DNA of 64,000 nt, taken from NCBI RefSeq assembly GCF_030733745.1, contig NZ_JASHIK010000003.1, positions 218,150 to 282,149 on the forward strand, given 5' to 3'. This DNA comes from Stappia sp. MMSF_3263. GTDB taxonomy: Bacteria; Pseudomonadota; Alphaproteobacteria; Rhizobiales; Stappiaceae. Made by a program: the position numbers and the translations under genes. Shown here one piece after another: positions 55,155 through 62,945 of the stretch. Each line of letters begins with the position of its first letter. Within the stretch, counting starts at the first letter, position 1. Under the pieces are notes generated by a model. That model was not told the DNA's origin. It worked only from the letters and a program-made list of their open reading frames with translations, and did no database searches.

Positions 55155-56165
55155 ATGATCGAAACACCGCGCATGATGACCGCAATCGGCTTTGAAAGCC
55201 CGGGAGGACCGGACGTCCTGGTGCCGATGGAGCGGCCGACGCCGTCGGCGCGCGCGGGCGAGGTCCTGATCGAGGTGGCGGCCGCAGGCGTCAATCGCCC
55301 GGACGTGTTGCAGCGGATGGGAAGCTATCCGCCGCCGAAAGGGGTTACGGACATTCCCGGCCTGGAGGTGGCGGGGCGCGTCGTCTCCACCGGCCCCGGG
55401 GTTTCGGGCCTTGCGCCGGGCGATGCGGTCTGTGCGCTGGTGCCAGGCGGGGGTTATGCCGACTACGTCACGGCGCCCGAAGGCAGCGTCCTTCCTGTTC
55501 CCGCCGGCCTCTCGATGGCGGAGGCAGCGGCCCTGCCGGAGACCTTCTTCACCGTGTGGACGAATGTCTTCGACCGCGTCGGCCTGACATCGGGTGAAAG
55601 GTTTCTGGTCCATGGCGGGACGTCGGGCATCGGCACGACGGCGATCCAGTTGGCCAGGGCGTTCGGAGCGGAGGTCTTCACCACCGTGGGATCCGAAGAA
55701 AAGGCGCAGGCGGTTCGCGCGCTCGGCGCCGATCATGCGATCAACTACAACACGACCGACTTCGTCGAGGCGATCCTCGCCGCGACCGGCGGCGAGGGTG
55801 TGCACGTGATCCTCGACATGGTCGGGGGCGACTATGTCGAGCGCAACTGGAAAGTGGCGGCGGTGGAAGGGCGCATCTGCCAGATCGCCACGCTCAACGG
55901 CGTTGCCGAGCAGGTCAATTTCTCGCGGCTGATGGTCAAGCGGCTGACCCATACCGGCTCGACCCTCCGGCCGCGCGATGCCGCCTTCAAGGCGGCGATC
56001 GCCGACAGCCTGCGTGAAAAGGTCTGGCCGCTGATCGAGGCGGGCACCGTGCGGCCCGTCATGGATTCAACCTTTCCCCTGCGTGAGGCGGCCGCGGCCC
56101 ATGCCCGGATGGAAAGCTCCGGGCACATCGGAAAGATCGTGCTTTTGACGGATCAAGGTGCGTGA
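55155..56165 (+). CDS. NAD(P)H quinone oxidoreductase (zinc-free MDR family)
   Basis: 336-residue medium-chain dehydrogenase/reductase of the quinone oxidoreductase (QorA/PIG3) type. GroES-like N-terminal domain with AAGVNRPDVLQRMGSYPPPKG (the PIG3-type signature) and PGLEVAGRV. Rossmann domain motif LVHGGTSGIGTTAIQLARAFGAEV. DMVGGDYVERN and C-terminal HIGKIVLL complete it. No zinc ligands. Likely reduces quinones or enals with NADPH. Start ATG 55155; the GGAAGGAA site lies upstream. Confidence 0.92.
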   Translation: MIETPRMMTAIGFESPGGPDVLVPMERPTPSARAGEVLIEVAAAGVNRPDVLQRMGSYPPPKGVTDIPGLEVAGRVVSTGPGVSGLAPGDAVCALVPGGGYADYVTAPEGSVLPVPAGLSMAEAAALPETFFTVWTNVFDRVGLTSGERFLVHGGTSGIGTTAIQLARAFGAEVFTTVGSEEKAQAVRALGADHAINYNTTDFVEAILAATGGEGVHVILDMVGGDYVERNWKVAAVEGRICQIATLNGVAEQVNFSRLMVKRLTHTGSTLRPRDAAFKAAIADSLREKVWPLIEAGTVRPVMDSTFPLREAAAAHARMESSGHIGKIVLLTDQGA

Positions 56166-56172
56166 TCCATGT

Positions 56173-56201
56173 TTGATTTCAGGACGGGGAGCGCGTATAA
56201 G
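56173..56201 (+). promoter_or_regulatory. Promoter of trcR
   Basis: TTGATT (56173-56178), 17-bp spacer, TATAAG (56196-56201). It starts immediately after the oxidoreductase stop codon and leaves a leader of about 90 nt. Confidence 0.62.
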
Positions 56202-56297
56202 CCTTGCAGTTCCCCTTCCATGCGACAGATTTAGGCTTTGCCGGTTCCTGCGCTTCAAGTGCGGGCCCTCGGCGGAGCGAACAGGAGGCATTTACAC

Positions 56298-57026
56298 ATG
56301 GCGACCACTCCCTTGATGCCCAAGGCGACGGCCGTGTGGCTCGTGGATAACACGTCCCTCAGCTTCGAACAGATTGCGGATTTCTGCAAACTGCACCCGC
56401 TCGAGGTCAAGGCGATCGCCGACGGCGAGGCGGCCCAGGGTATCAAGGGCCTCGATCCCGTCATGACCGGGCAGCTGACGCGCGACGAGATCGAGAAGGC
56501 GCAAGGTGACGTGGCCTACCGGCTGAAGCTCCAGGAAACCAAGACGCGGGTGCCGGAGAGCAAGCGCAAGGGGCCGCGCTACACGCCGGTGTCGCGCCGT
56601 CAGGACCGGCCGAACGCCATTCTGTGGCTGGTGCGCAACCATCCCGAACTCAAGGATGCGCAGATCATGCGCATGGTCGGCACGACCAAGCCGACGATCC
56701 TGGCGATCCGTGAGCGCACCCACTGGAACTCCAACAACCTGACGCCGATGGACCCGGTGACGCTGGGCCTGTGCAGCCAGATCGAACTCGACATGGAAGT
56801 CGAGAAGGCCTCGAAGAACCTGCCGCCGCGCCCCGAGAGCGAGTATGTCGAGGAGACACTGCTGCCGGTCGACGAGACGACGTCGGAAGACGCCATGGCA
56901 GCCGCCTTCGCCCGTCCGGCGCCCTCGCAGCCCAAGGACGAGGAAATCGATGCCGACGCGGTCTTCGCCAAGCTCAACTCGCTGAAGGGCAAGAAGAGCG
57001 ACGAGGACGACGAAGACGAAGACTGA
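56298..57026 (+). CDS. trcR: Cell-cycle transcriptional regulator TrcR (DUF1013)
   Basis: 242-residue DUF1013 protein. Two helix-turn-helix-like segments are visible: ATAVWLVDNTSLSFEQIADFCKLHPLEVKAIADGE (about 10-44) and NAILWLVRNHPELKDAQIMRMVGTTKPTILAIRERTHWN (about 98-136). The C-terminal third is acidic and disordered (ends DEDDEDED). The family is named TrcR in Pfam for a cell-cycle regulator and is confined to alphaproteobacteria, where it is nearly universal. AGGAGG site at 56282-56287. A good terminator follows. Confidence 0.88.
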   Translation: MATTPLMPKATAVWLVDNTSLSFEQIADFCKLHPLEVKAIADGEAAQGIKGLDPVMTGQLTRDEIEKAQGDVAYRLKLQETKTRVPESKRKGPRYTPVSRRQDRPNAILWLVRNHPELKDAQIMRMVGTTKPTILAIRERTHWNSNNLTPMDPVTLGLCSQIELDMEVEKASKNLPPRPESEYVEETLLPVDETTSEDAMAAAFARPAPSQPKDEEIDADAVFAKLNSLKGKKSDEDDEDED

Positions 57027-57052
57027 GCCTGGCGCACGTAGGGACAATCGGG

Positions 57053-57084
57053 AGGCCGTCCGTACTCGGGCGGCCTTTCTTTTT
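57053..57084 (+). terminator. Rho-independent terminator of trcR
   Basis: AGGCCGTCCG (57053-57062), loop TACT, CGGGCGGCCT (57067-57076; one G-U pair), then TTCTTTTT. Confidence 0.88.
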
Positions 57085-57092
57085 GGCTGCCG

Positions 57093-57332
57093 TCAGGCGC
57101 AGCCGGCCTGCTTGACCACCCGGCGGGTCGAAGCCGGGTACCTGGCCAGTTTCTCGACCGGCCGGATCGGCCGCCTGGTGAAGTTGCCGCCGCAATTCGG
57201 GCAACACCCCTTCAGGACGCCTTGCGCGCAGTCGCTGCAGAAGGTGCACTCGAACGTGCAGATCATCGCGTCCGCGCAATCCGGGGGCAGGTCGCGATCA
57301 CAGCATTCGCAGCCTGGACGAAGTTCCAGCAT
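57093..57332 (-). CDS. DUF1272 zinc-ribbon-like protein
   Basis: 79-residue Cys-rich protein. The DUF1272 pattern is LELRPGCECCDRDLPPD, then ICTFECTFCSDCAQGVLKGCCPNCGGNFTRRP. At least nine cysteines suggest one or two zinc sites. Start ATG 57332 (MLELRPG) follows a GAGGAA site; the longer open frame upstream runs into the OmpA-like remnant and is not real. Function unknown. Confidence 0.88.
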   Translation of the reverse strand: MLELRPGCECCDRDLPPDCADAMICTFECTFCSDCAQGVLKGCCPNCGGNFTRRPIRPVEKLARYPASTRRVVKQAGCA

Positions 57333-57430
57333 GGCAAGGTTCCTCCTCGCATCACGGCTATCTGAAGGACATCCGTCCGGTAAAGAGCCGGTTGGGGAGA
57401 ATATCGCCATGCCGGTCGGCGCGGGGCCGG

Positions 57431-57537
57431 CGTTCCGTCGGCTTCAGTTCGATGCGGCGGTTGCGGGCAAGTGCCTCCTCGCTGTCGCCTTCCTCGAGCG
57501 GCCGGAACTCGCGGGGACCGGCGGCAAACCGCCGCTT
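57431..57537 (-). pseudogene. Remnant of the 3' end of the MotB-like gene
   Basis: 107 bp aligned without gaps to 58988-59094, the last 35 codons of the OmpA/MotB-like gene, with 96 of 107 bases identical by my count. The encoded remnant (REFRPLEEGDSEEALARNRR and IELKPTER) keeps the reading frame but has lost its stop codon, and nothing upstream of it belongs to the gene. It begins exactly at the stop codon of the tautomerase gene, so the breakpoint coincides with the tautomerase 3' end. Confidence 0.85.
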
Positions 57538-57920
57538 CAGTTTCGCTCTCGGGCGCGATCGGCCTGGGTGCGCCCGTCGAAGCCCCAGTCCGACCCGGGC
57601 ACTTCCTTGACGATCACATAGGTGGCCGGGTCGAGACCGGGCAGCGCTGCCTTCAGCATCCGCATGGCGTTTGCCACGAAGGTCCGTTTTTCCTCGTCGG
57701 AGTTGGTGCCGGCGGTAACGCAGACCTCAAGGTGCGCAGCGCTCGCACGGGGTTGCCCGCCGATGGTCCACAGGGCCTCGCCCGGCGTTTCGATCAGGAT
57801 CGATGTCAGGTCGTGTCGCTTGCCGAGATCGCCCGCGACGAGGTCGGTCAGTTCCGCGGCGAGGCGGCTTGCCTGCTCGGGGGCGGGGGCGGGTATCAAG
57901 GTCAGTCTGGCAAAGGGCAT
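57537..57920 (-). CDS. 4-oxalocrotonate tautomerase-family protein
   Basis: 127-residue tautomerase-superfamily protein. MPFARLTLIP supplies the N-terminal Pro that acts as catalytic base after Met removal. The duplicated beta-alpha-beta halves are evident (PFARLTL, then AAHLEVCVTAG with NSDEEKRTFVANAMRMLKAAL). IVKEVPGSDWGFDGRTQADRARE is a C-terminal signature shared with MIF/cis-CaaD-like tautomerases. Divergent from a LysR gene, a typical catabolic-gene/regulator layout. The stop codon coincides with the boundary of the duplicated OmpA fragment. Confidence 0.82.
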   Translation of the reverse strand: MPFARLTLIPAPAPEQASRLAAELTDLVAGDLGKRHDLTSILIETPGEALWTIGGQPRASAAHLEVCVTAGTNSDEEKRTFVANAMRMLKAALPGLDPATYVIVKEVPGSDWGFDGRTQADRARERN

Positions 57921-57974
57921 TGCGGATCCTCCGGCTTCGGGTGCCGTATTTTACTTCAGGAAAATTCAGTTATT

Positions 57975-57991
57975 ATCGGCAAAATCCGAAT
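57975..57991. promoter_or_regulatory. AT-rich divergent promoter/operator of the tautomerase-LysR pair
   Basis: The 90-bp spacer (57921-58010) contains TCGG-N6-CCGA (57976-57989) and three copies of TTCAG. LysR regulators usually bind a partly symmetrical site in such a divergent spacer. No exact T-N11-A box can be assigned. Confidence 0.35.
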
Positions 57992-58010
57992 TCAGAATTG
58001 AGTTTTGTTC

Positions 58011-58919
58011 ATGATACAGGACCTGCCGACGCCACTTCTGCGCAGTCTGGTCGCTGTCGTCGACTGCGGCTCCCTTGCCGCCGCGGCGGGGCGCATGGGG
58101 CGCAGCGAATCCGCCCTCAGCCTGCAGATGTCTCGCCTGGAGGACATTGCGGGGCAGCCCCTGTTCGATCGCGACGGGCGTTCCTTGCGCCTGAACCAGG
58201 CGGGCAGCCGGTTTCTTGGACACGCGCGCGCCATTCTCGATCGTATCGACGCGGCGAGAGCCGACCTGGGTCCGAGCGCGGCCCGGCCGGTCAGGGTCGG
58301 CATCGTGCAAGACTTCGTCGGAACGGTGCTGAGCCCCGTGCTCGCGGAATTGCGAGCCAGCGAGCCCGCGATCAGCCTCGAGATCATGATTGGCGGCTCG
58401 ACCGACCTGCTGCGCGCAATGGGGGAGGACCGGATCGACACCGCCCTTTGCGTGAGCGAGTTGCGCGGAGCCGGGACGAGGGCCTTTCCGATGCGCTGGT
58501 TCGGCGAGACCGGGTTGCTGGACAACGAGGTTCTGCCGCTTGTGAGCGTTGCGCGCCCCTGTCCCTTCCTCGAAGCGGCCGAGCACGCGCTTGACGCGGC
58601 CGGCAGAGCCTGGCGCATCGCGGTCGTCACGCCGAGCCTGGAGGGCGCGCGCGTCGCGGTTGCGGCCGGCCTGGGCGTTGCCTGTCGAACGGTTGCCGGT
58701 TTGGGCCTGCGGCCGCTTGGTGAGGACTGCCGGCTGCCACCGCTTCCATCCATCCGCTATTCGGTTCTGGAAAGGCGACAGGGACGGTCTCCCGGCGATC
58801 CGTCGCTCGCATCCCGGTTGTCGGCTCGGCTGGCCCTGCTGGCGAAGGATTACACCGCGCCCCATGGCGCGGCGGCTTCGGGAGAGACACTGCCTCGGGA
58901 GGGATCTGGCGACGCCTGA
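58011..58919 (+). CDS. LysR-family transcriptional regulator
   Basis: 302-residue LTTR. The winged HTH is at about 8-65 (LLRSLVAVVDCGSLAAAAGRMGRSESALSLQMSRLEDIAGQPLFDRDGRSLRLNQAGSRFL). The effector domain is about 88-290, with VRVGIVQDFVGTVLSPVLAEL. The inducer is unknown; the divergent tautomerase is the obvious target. ATG 58011 is preferred to a TTG two codons upstream. It is convergent with the MotB-like gene. Confidence 0.93.
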   Translation: MIQDLPTPLLRSLVAVVDCGSLAAAAGRMGRSESALSLQMSRLEDIAGQPLFDRDGRSLRLNQAGSRFLGHARAILDRIDAARADLGPSAARPVRVGIVQDFVGTVLSPVLAELRASEPAISLEIMIGGSTDLLRAMGEDRIDTALCVSELRGAGTRAFPMRWFGETGLLDNEVLPLVSVARPCPFLEAAEHALDAAGRAWRIAVVTPSLEGARVAVAAGLGVACRTVAGLGLRPLGEDCRLPPLPSIRYSVLERRQGRSPGDPSLASRLSARLALLAKDYTAPHGAAASGETLPREGSGDA

Positions 58920-58983
58920 TGTGGCGGGGAAACAGCCCGCTTGCAGCGTGCCCGGACGTGAGACCGGGTTCAGGCTCGGGTGA

Positions 58984-60015
58984 TCAGCGTTCCGTCAGCT
59001 TCAGTTCGATGCGGCGGTTGCGGGCAAGCGCCTCCTCGCCATCGCCTTCCTCCAGCGGCTGGAACTCGCCGAAACCGGCGGCAACCAGCCGCTTGGGATC
59101 AACGCCCTGGTCGATGAGGTAGCGGACAACGGAAATGGCGCGGGCCGCCGACAGTTCCCAGTTGTTGCGGAAGCGGCCGGTCCCCGAAAGCGGGCGCGCA
59201 TCGGTATGGCCGTCGACGCGGAGCACCCAGTTGATCTCCGCCGGGATCTGCACCGCCAGTTCCTTGATCGCGTCGGCGAGCTTCTGCAACTCCGCCTCGC
59301 CCTCCGGGTTGATCGTCTCGGCGCCGGAGGAGAACAGGACCTCGGACTGGAACACGAAGCGGTCGCCGACGACGCGGATGTCGGAGCGCTGCGACAGGAT
59401 CTCGCGCAGCCGGCCGAAGAAGTCCGAGCGGTAGCGCGACAGCTCCTGCACGCGCTGGGCCAGCGCCACGTTGAGCCGGCGGCCAAGATCGGCGATCTTG
59501 GCCTGGCTCTCCCGATCGCGGTTCTCGGACGCATCGAGCGCATCCTCAAGGGCGCCGATCTGGCGGCGCAGCGCGGAGATCTGCTGATTGAGCAGCTCGA
59601 CCTGGGAGAGCGCGCGCTGCGAGATGCGGCGTTCCTCGTCGAGCGCGCTCTCGACCCCGGCGAGCGCGCCACCTGTTTGGTCGGCCCGGCTGGAGGAGGC
59701 GTCGAGAAGGCCCTGGAGCCGCTCGCGCTCGGCCTCGGCATCGCCGAGATTGGCCGTCAGCGAGGCGATCGTGTCCTGCAGGTCGCGGCCGGAGGCGCGC
59801 TCGAGCGCAAGCAGCTCGGTCAGTTCGCTGATCTGGGCGTTGAGGCGGTTGAGCACGGTGTCGCGGCCCGACAACTGCTGGCCGAGGAAGAACTGGGCAA
59901 GGACGAAGATCGACAACAGGAAGATGATCACGAGCAGCAGCGAGGCCATCGCGTCGACGAAGCCCGGCCAGTAGTCCGTGCGTGCGTCCCGCCGCCTCAT
60001 CCGCGTGCCGGCCAT
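58984..60015 (-). CDS. MotB/OmpA-like peptidoglycan-binding stator-type protein
   Basis: 343 residues. A basic cytoplasmic tip is followed by one transmembrane helix (about 19-44) that begins FVDAMASLLLVIIFLLSIFVL. Asp21 is at the position of the proton-carrying aspartate of MotB/ExbD-type subunits. A coiled coil of about 140 residues (45-190) spans the periplasm. A C-terminal OmpA-like domain (about 205-343) has GHTDARPL, NNWELSAARAISVVRYLID and the peptidoglycan-binding ARNRRIELKL. Gene pair with the ExbB/MotA-like gene 40 bp upstream. No flagellar, Tol or Ton genes are nearby. Conserved in Hyphomicrobiales with unknown function. Confidence 0.85.
   Translation of the reverse strand: MAGTRMRRRDARTDYWPGFVDAMASLLLVIIFLLSIFVLAQFFLGQQLSGRDTVLNRLNAQISELTELLALERASGRDLQDTIASLTANLGDAEAERERLQGLLDASSSRADQTGGALAGVESALDEERRISQRALSQVELLNQQISALRRQIGALEDALDASENRDRESQAKIADLGRRLNVALAQRVQELSRYRSDFFGRLREILSQRSDIRVVGDRFVFQSEVLFSSGAETINPEGEAELQKLADAIKELAVQIPAEINWVLRVDGHTDARPLSGTGRFRNNWELSAARAISVVRYLIDQGVDPKRLVAAGFGEFQPLEEGDGEEALARNRRIELKLTER
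58988..59094. repeat. Direct repeat copy 2 (within the MotB-like gene)
   Basis: The intact partner of the remnant at 57431-57537; same orientation, 1,557 bp apart, about 90% identical. Together they bracket the tautomerase and LysR genes. Confidence 0.85.
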
Positions 60016-60055
60016 GATCAGCCCGTTCCCTTGCGGCGCGTCATCCGGTGCCGCA

Positions 60056-61057
60056 TCACTTCGGCTCGTCCTTGATGCGCTCGAAGGCGCTGGACATGGA
60101 GCGCAGCAGCTTCTCGATGCGCTTCTGCTGTTCCGACTGCTCGTCGGCCCAGTCGCGCATCATCTGCTGCTCGTTGCGCACATGCTGGACGAGGCCCTGG
60201 ATGCCTTCGGCGAGATTGGCCATCGCCACGGCGGCATTGCGGCCGGCGCCGCCGCCGCTTTCGGCCACCGTCTTGCGCAGGTTGTCGATGGCAAAACGCA
60301 GTTCCACCATGCCGGAGGCCCCGCCACCGCCCTCCTCGGGCTCGATGTCGGTGAGCGTCGACAGCCAGTCTTCAAGCTCGTTGTAGAAGCGGTTCTGGGC
60401 CTGTCCCGCCTGCAGGTCGAGGAAACCCAGGATCAGCGATCCCGTCAGGCCGAAGAGGGAAGAGGAAAACGCCGTGCCCATGCCGGAGAGCGGCGCTTCC
60501 AGACCGGCCTTGAGATCCTCGAAGATGACATTGGCATCGCCCGAACCGACATCAAGGCTCTGGATCGTGACATTGACGGAGCCGACGGTCTGCAACAGGC
60601 CCCAGAAGGTGCCGAGCAGGCCGAGAAAGACGAGAAGGCCGGTCAGGTAGCGCGCCATCTCGCGCGCTTCGTCTAGCCGCATGCCGATGGAATCGAGGAT
60701 CGAGCGCATCGTTGCCGGCGACAGGATCGTCTCGCCAGCCCGGTTGCCGAGCAATGTCGCCATCGGGGCGAGCAGAACGGGCGGGCGGCGCACCTCGATG
60801 CCGGGGTCGCCAAGACGGAAACTGTTGACCCAGTTGACCTCCGGCATCAGGCGAATCACCTGGCGGATGGCGAGCAGGATACCGACGAGGCCCGTGCCAA
60901 TGATCAGCCCGTTGAGACCGGGGTTGCTCATGAAGGCCGTGGCAATCTGGCGGTAGAGGATCAGCGCGATAAACGCGACCACCGCCAGGAAAATCATCAT
61001 CCGGATCAGATAGACCCAGGGGCTGGACAGGCTGTACGGATCGTAGGCACGCGCCAT
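60056..61057 (-). CDS. MotA/TolQ/ExbB-like proton-channel protein
   Basis: 333 residues. Hydrophobic helices are at about 15-40, 46-66, 135-160 and 187-215. The last two (YLTGLLVFLGLLGTFWGLLQTVG and GMGTAFSSSLFGLTGSLILGFLDLQ) carry the MotA/ExbB signature with the polar Thr/Ser residues of the channel. A C-terminal cytoplasmic helix (about 265-333) ends in EQQKRIEKLLRSMSSAFERIKDEPK. With the downstream MotB-like protein it should form a proton-driven rotary-type complex. Start ATG 61057 (MARAYDPYSLSSPW). Confidence 0.85.
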   Translation of the reverse strand: MARAYDPYSLSSPWVYLIRMMIFLAVVAFIALILYRQIATAFMSNPGLNGLIIGTGLVGILLAIRQVIRLMPEVNWVNSFRLGDPGIEVRRPPVLLAPMATLLGNRAGETILSPATMRSILDSIGMRLDEAREMARYLTGLLVFLGLLGTFWGLLQTVGSVNVTIQSLDVGSGDANVIFEDLKAGLEAPLSGMGTAFSSSLFGLTGSLILGFLDLQAGQAQNRFYNELEDWLSTLTDIEPEEGGGGASGMVELRFAIDNLRKTVAESGGGAGRNAAVAMANLAEGIQGLVQHVRNEQQMMRDWADEQSEQQKRIEKLLRSMSSAFERIKDEPK

Positions 61058-61160
61058 GACGGCTTGTCTTCTCCCGGTTTTAGGACAAGCCCTTGATAGC
61101 GTGATTTTCCCCGTAGTGAAAAGCCGTAATGTGCCCGGCCATGCCGCCGGCGCGTGCCGG

Positions 61161-61955
61161 TCAGCCCCGGGCGTTGACGAGCAGCTTGCGCAACTGACCC
61201 TGGACCTGCTCGTTTCCGGCAACGATCGAGCGGGTCTCGAACATCTGCTCGCCGCCGTCGATGTCGGTCACGTAGCCGCCCGCCTCGCGTACCATCAGCA
61301 GGCCGGCAGCCATGTCCCAGGGGGACAGGCCGTGCTCCCAGAACCCGTCATAGCGACCGGCGGCGGTCCATGCGAGATCGAGGGCAGCGGCACCGCAGCG
61401 ACGCAGGCCCGCGACCTCGCCCATGACGTGGCGGATTTCCTTCAGCGACCGGGCATGATCGCCGACGCCGAGAAAGGGAATGCCGGTGCCGATGACGCAG
61501 TCGGGCAGCGACTTGCGCGCCGCGACCCGCAAGCGGCGGTCGTTCATGAAGGCGCCGCGACCGCGCTCGGCGGTGAACAGCTCGTCCATCGCCGGGTTGT
61601 AGATCACGCCGGCGACGATCACGCCCTCGCGCTCGAGCGCGATCGAGACGTTGAAGATCGGGATGCCGTGCAGGAAGTTGGTCGTGCCGTCGAGAGGATC
61701 GACGATCCAGCGGTGCTGGGGGTCTTCGCCCTTGATGACACCGGACTCCTCCATCAGGAAACCGTAGTCCGGCCGAGCCTTCTGCAGCTCGGTGCGGACG
61801 ATCTTCTCGGCGGCGATGTCGGCGGCGGAGACGAAATCGCTCGGGCCCTTGCGCGAGACCTGCAGGTTTTCCACTTCGCCGAAGTCGCGGGCGAGGCTGC
61901 GACCGGCCTTGAGCGCGGCCTGGACCATGACATTGAGAATTGCGGAGCGGGACAT
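61161..61955 (-). CDS. suhB: Inositol-1-monophosphatase
   Basis: 264-residue IMPase. Metal motif 1 is MEESGVIKGED with WIVDPLDGTTNFLHGIPIF (motif DPLDGTTNF), and motif 2 is GLSPWDMAAGLLMVREAGG. The TNF-H-G-I-P form is SuhB/IMPase-type, distinguishing it from HisN at 7442-8233. Start ATG 61955 (MSRSAILNVMVQAALKAG). In enterobacteria SuhB also acts in rRNA antitermination; here only the enzyme fold is evident. It lies 102 bp downstream of efp on the same strand. Confidence 0.93.
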   Translation of the reverse strand: MSRSAILNVMVQAALKAGRSLARDFGEVENLQVSRKGPSDFVSAADIAAEKIVRTELQKARPDYGFLMEESGVIKGEDPQHRWIVDPLDGTTNFLHGIPIFNVSIALEREGVIVAGVIYNPAMDELFTAERGRGAFMNDRRLRVAARKSLPDCVIGTGIPFLGVGDHARSLKEIRHVMGEVAGLRRCGAAALDLAWTAAGRYDGFWEHGLSPWDMAAGLLMVREAGGYVTDIDGGEQMFETRSIVAGNEQVQGQLRKLLVNARG

Positions 61956-62016
61956 GGCGTTACCTGGCAGGTGTCGGCGCGCGCCGGCAGGCGGTGCGCG
62001 CAAGAAGGGGGAGAAG

Positions 62017-62041
62017 CGCCGGCGGCGTGCTGTCGCCGGCG
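62017..62041 (-). terminator. Weak hairpin between efp and suhB
   Basis: CGCCGGCG (62017-62024) and CGCCGGCG (62034-62041) are self-complementary arms 17 bp downstream of the efp stop. There is no U-tract, so it may only slow or partly terminate transcription before suhB. Confidence 0.35.
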
Positions 62042-62057
62042 AAAAGGATGATGTGCC

Positions 62058-62621
62058 TCAGTCGGCGCGGCGGACGTATTCGACGAGTTCGGTGTCGACG
62101 ATGATCCGCTCGCCGGCGGTGATGAACGGCGGCACCATGACCCGGACGCCGTTCTCAAGGATGGCGGGCTTGTAGGACGAGGACTGCGTCTGGCCCTTGA
62201 CCACGGCGTCGGCCTCGGTGATCGCGAGCGTCACATACTGCGGCAGGGTGATGCCGATCGGCTTCTCCTCGTGCAGTTCCAGCGTCACCATCATGCCGTC
62301 CTGGAGGAAGGCGGCGCGCTCGCCGACGAAATCGGCCTGCAGCTCGATCTGCTCATAGGTCTCGGTATCCATGAAGACGAGCATCTCGTCCTGCGGATAG
62401 AGGAACTGGAAGTCCTTCTGCTCGAGGCGGACGCGCTCGACCTTGTCGGCGGAGCGGAAGCGCTCGTTGAGCTTGCGGCCGTCGATGAGGTTCTTCATCT
62501 CGATTTGTGCGAACGCACCGCCCTTGCCGGGCTTGACGTGCTCGGCCTTGACCACAGCCCACAGGGTTTCCTGGTGCAGCAGGACATTGCCGGGCTTGAT
62601 TTCGTTGCCGTTGATTTTCAT
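62058..62621 (-). CDS. efp: Translation elongation factor P
   Basis: 187-residue EF-P, which relieves ribosome stalling at polyproline. Three-domain length is normal. [14 protein letters not shown], the loop [12 protein letters not shown] (Lys33, the residue beta-lysylated or otherwise modified in many species) and the C-terminal block [20 protein letters not shown] are present. No epmA/epmB homologue is adjacent. Cotranscription with suhB is possible. Confidence 0.97.
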   Translation of the reverse strand: MKINGNEIKPGNVLLHQETLWAVVKAEHVKPGKGGAFAQIEMKNLIDGRKLNERFRSADKVERVRLEQKDFQFLYPQDEMLVFMDTETYEQIELQADFVGERAAFLQDGMMVTLELHEEKPIGITLPQYVTLAITEADAVVKGQTQSSSYKPAILENGVRVMVPPFITAGERIIVDTELVEYVRRAD

Positions 62622-62945
62622 GGATTCGGGTTCCGTCTCTGGCTGCCTTGCGGCTCCGCGCGCGGAGCGCGTGCGATCCGGCGGGTCTGGTGTTGCTCAT
62701 GCCCCTTTGGCGGGTCGCGTGCGGGTGTGCCGGATGTGGCATGGGTCCTGGCCATCGTAACGGGCCCGCGCGCCTCTCGCCGGACAGGTGCCACGCCGGT
62801 CCGTCTGCCTGCCGCAAAACGCGGAACGGCCGGGAGCGGGCACGATGTTCGGTGCGCGGCCTGTGCACCACACTTCGGGTCGCCAATCAAGCAAAAACGC
62901 GGGATGGCTGCCCTGGAGCGCGCGGAAACGGCCGTTCAGCCGAAC
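62622..62945. other. Spacer upstream of efp
   Basis: 324 bp between the Sel1 gene stop and efp, both on the minus strand. It should contain the efp promoter. No gene, structured RNA or clear promoter was recognised; the open frames crossing it are GC-rich shadows. Confidence 0.45.

Noticed and set aside
58984..61057. Possible Zorya (ZorAB) defence system
   Set aside because: The pair has the right general plan, but no ZorC, ZorD or ZorE partner is adjacent and the surroundings (suhB, efp, trcR) are housekeeping; reported instead as a motor pair of unknown role.
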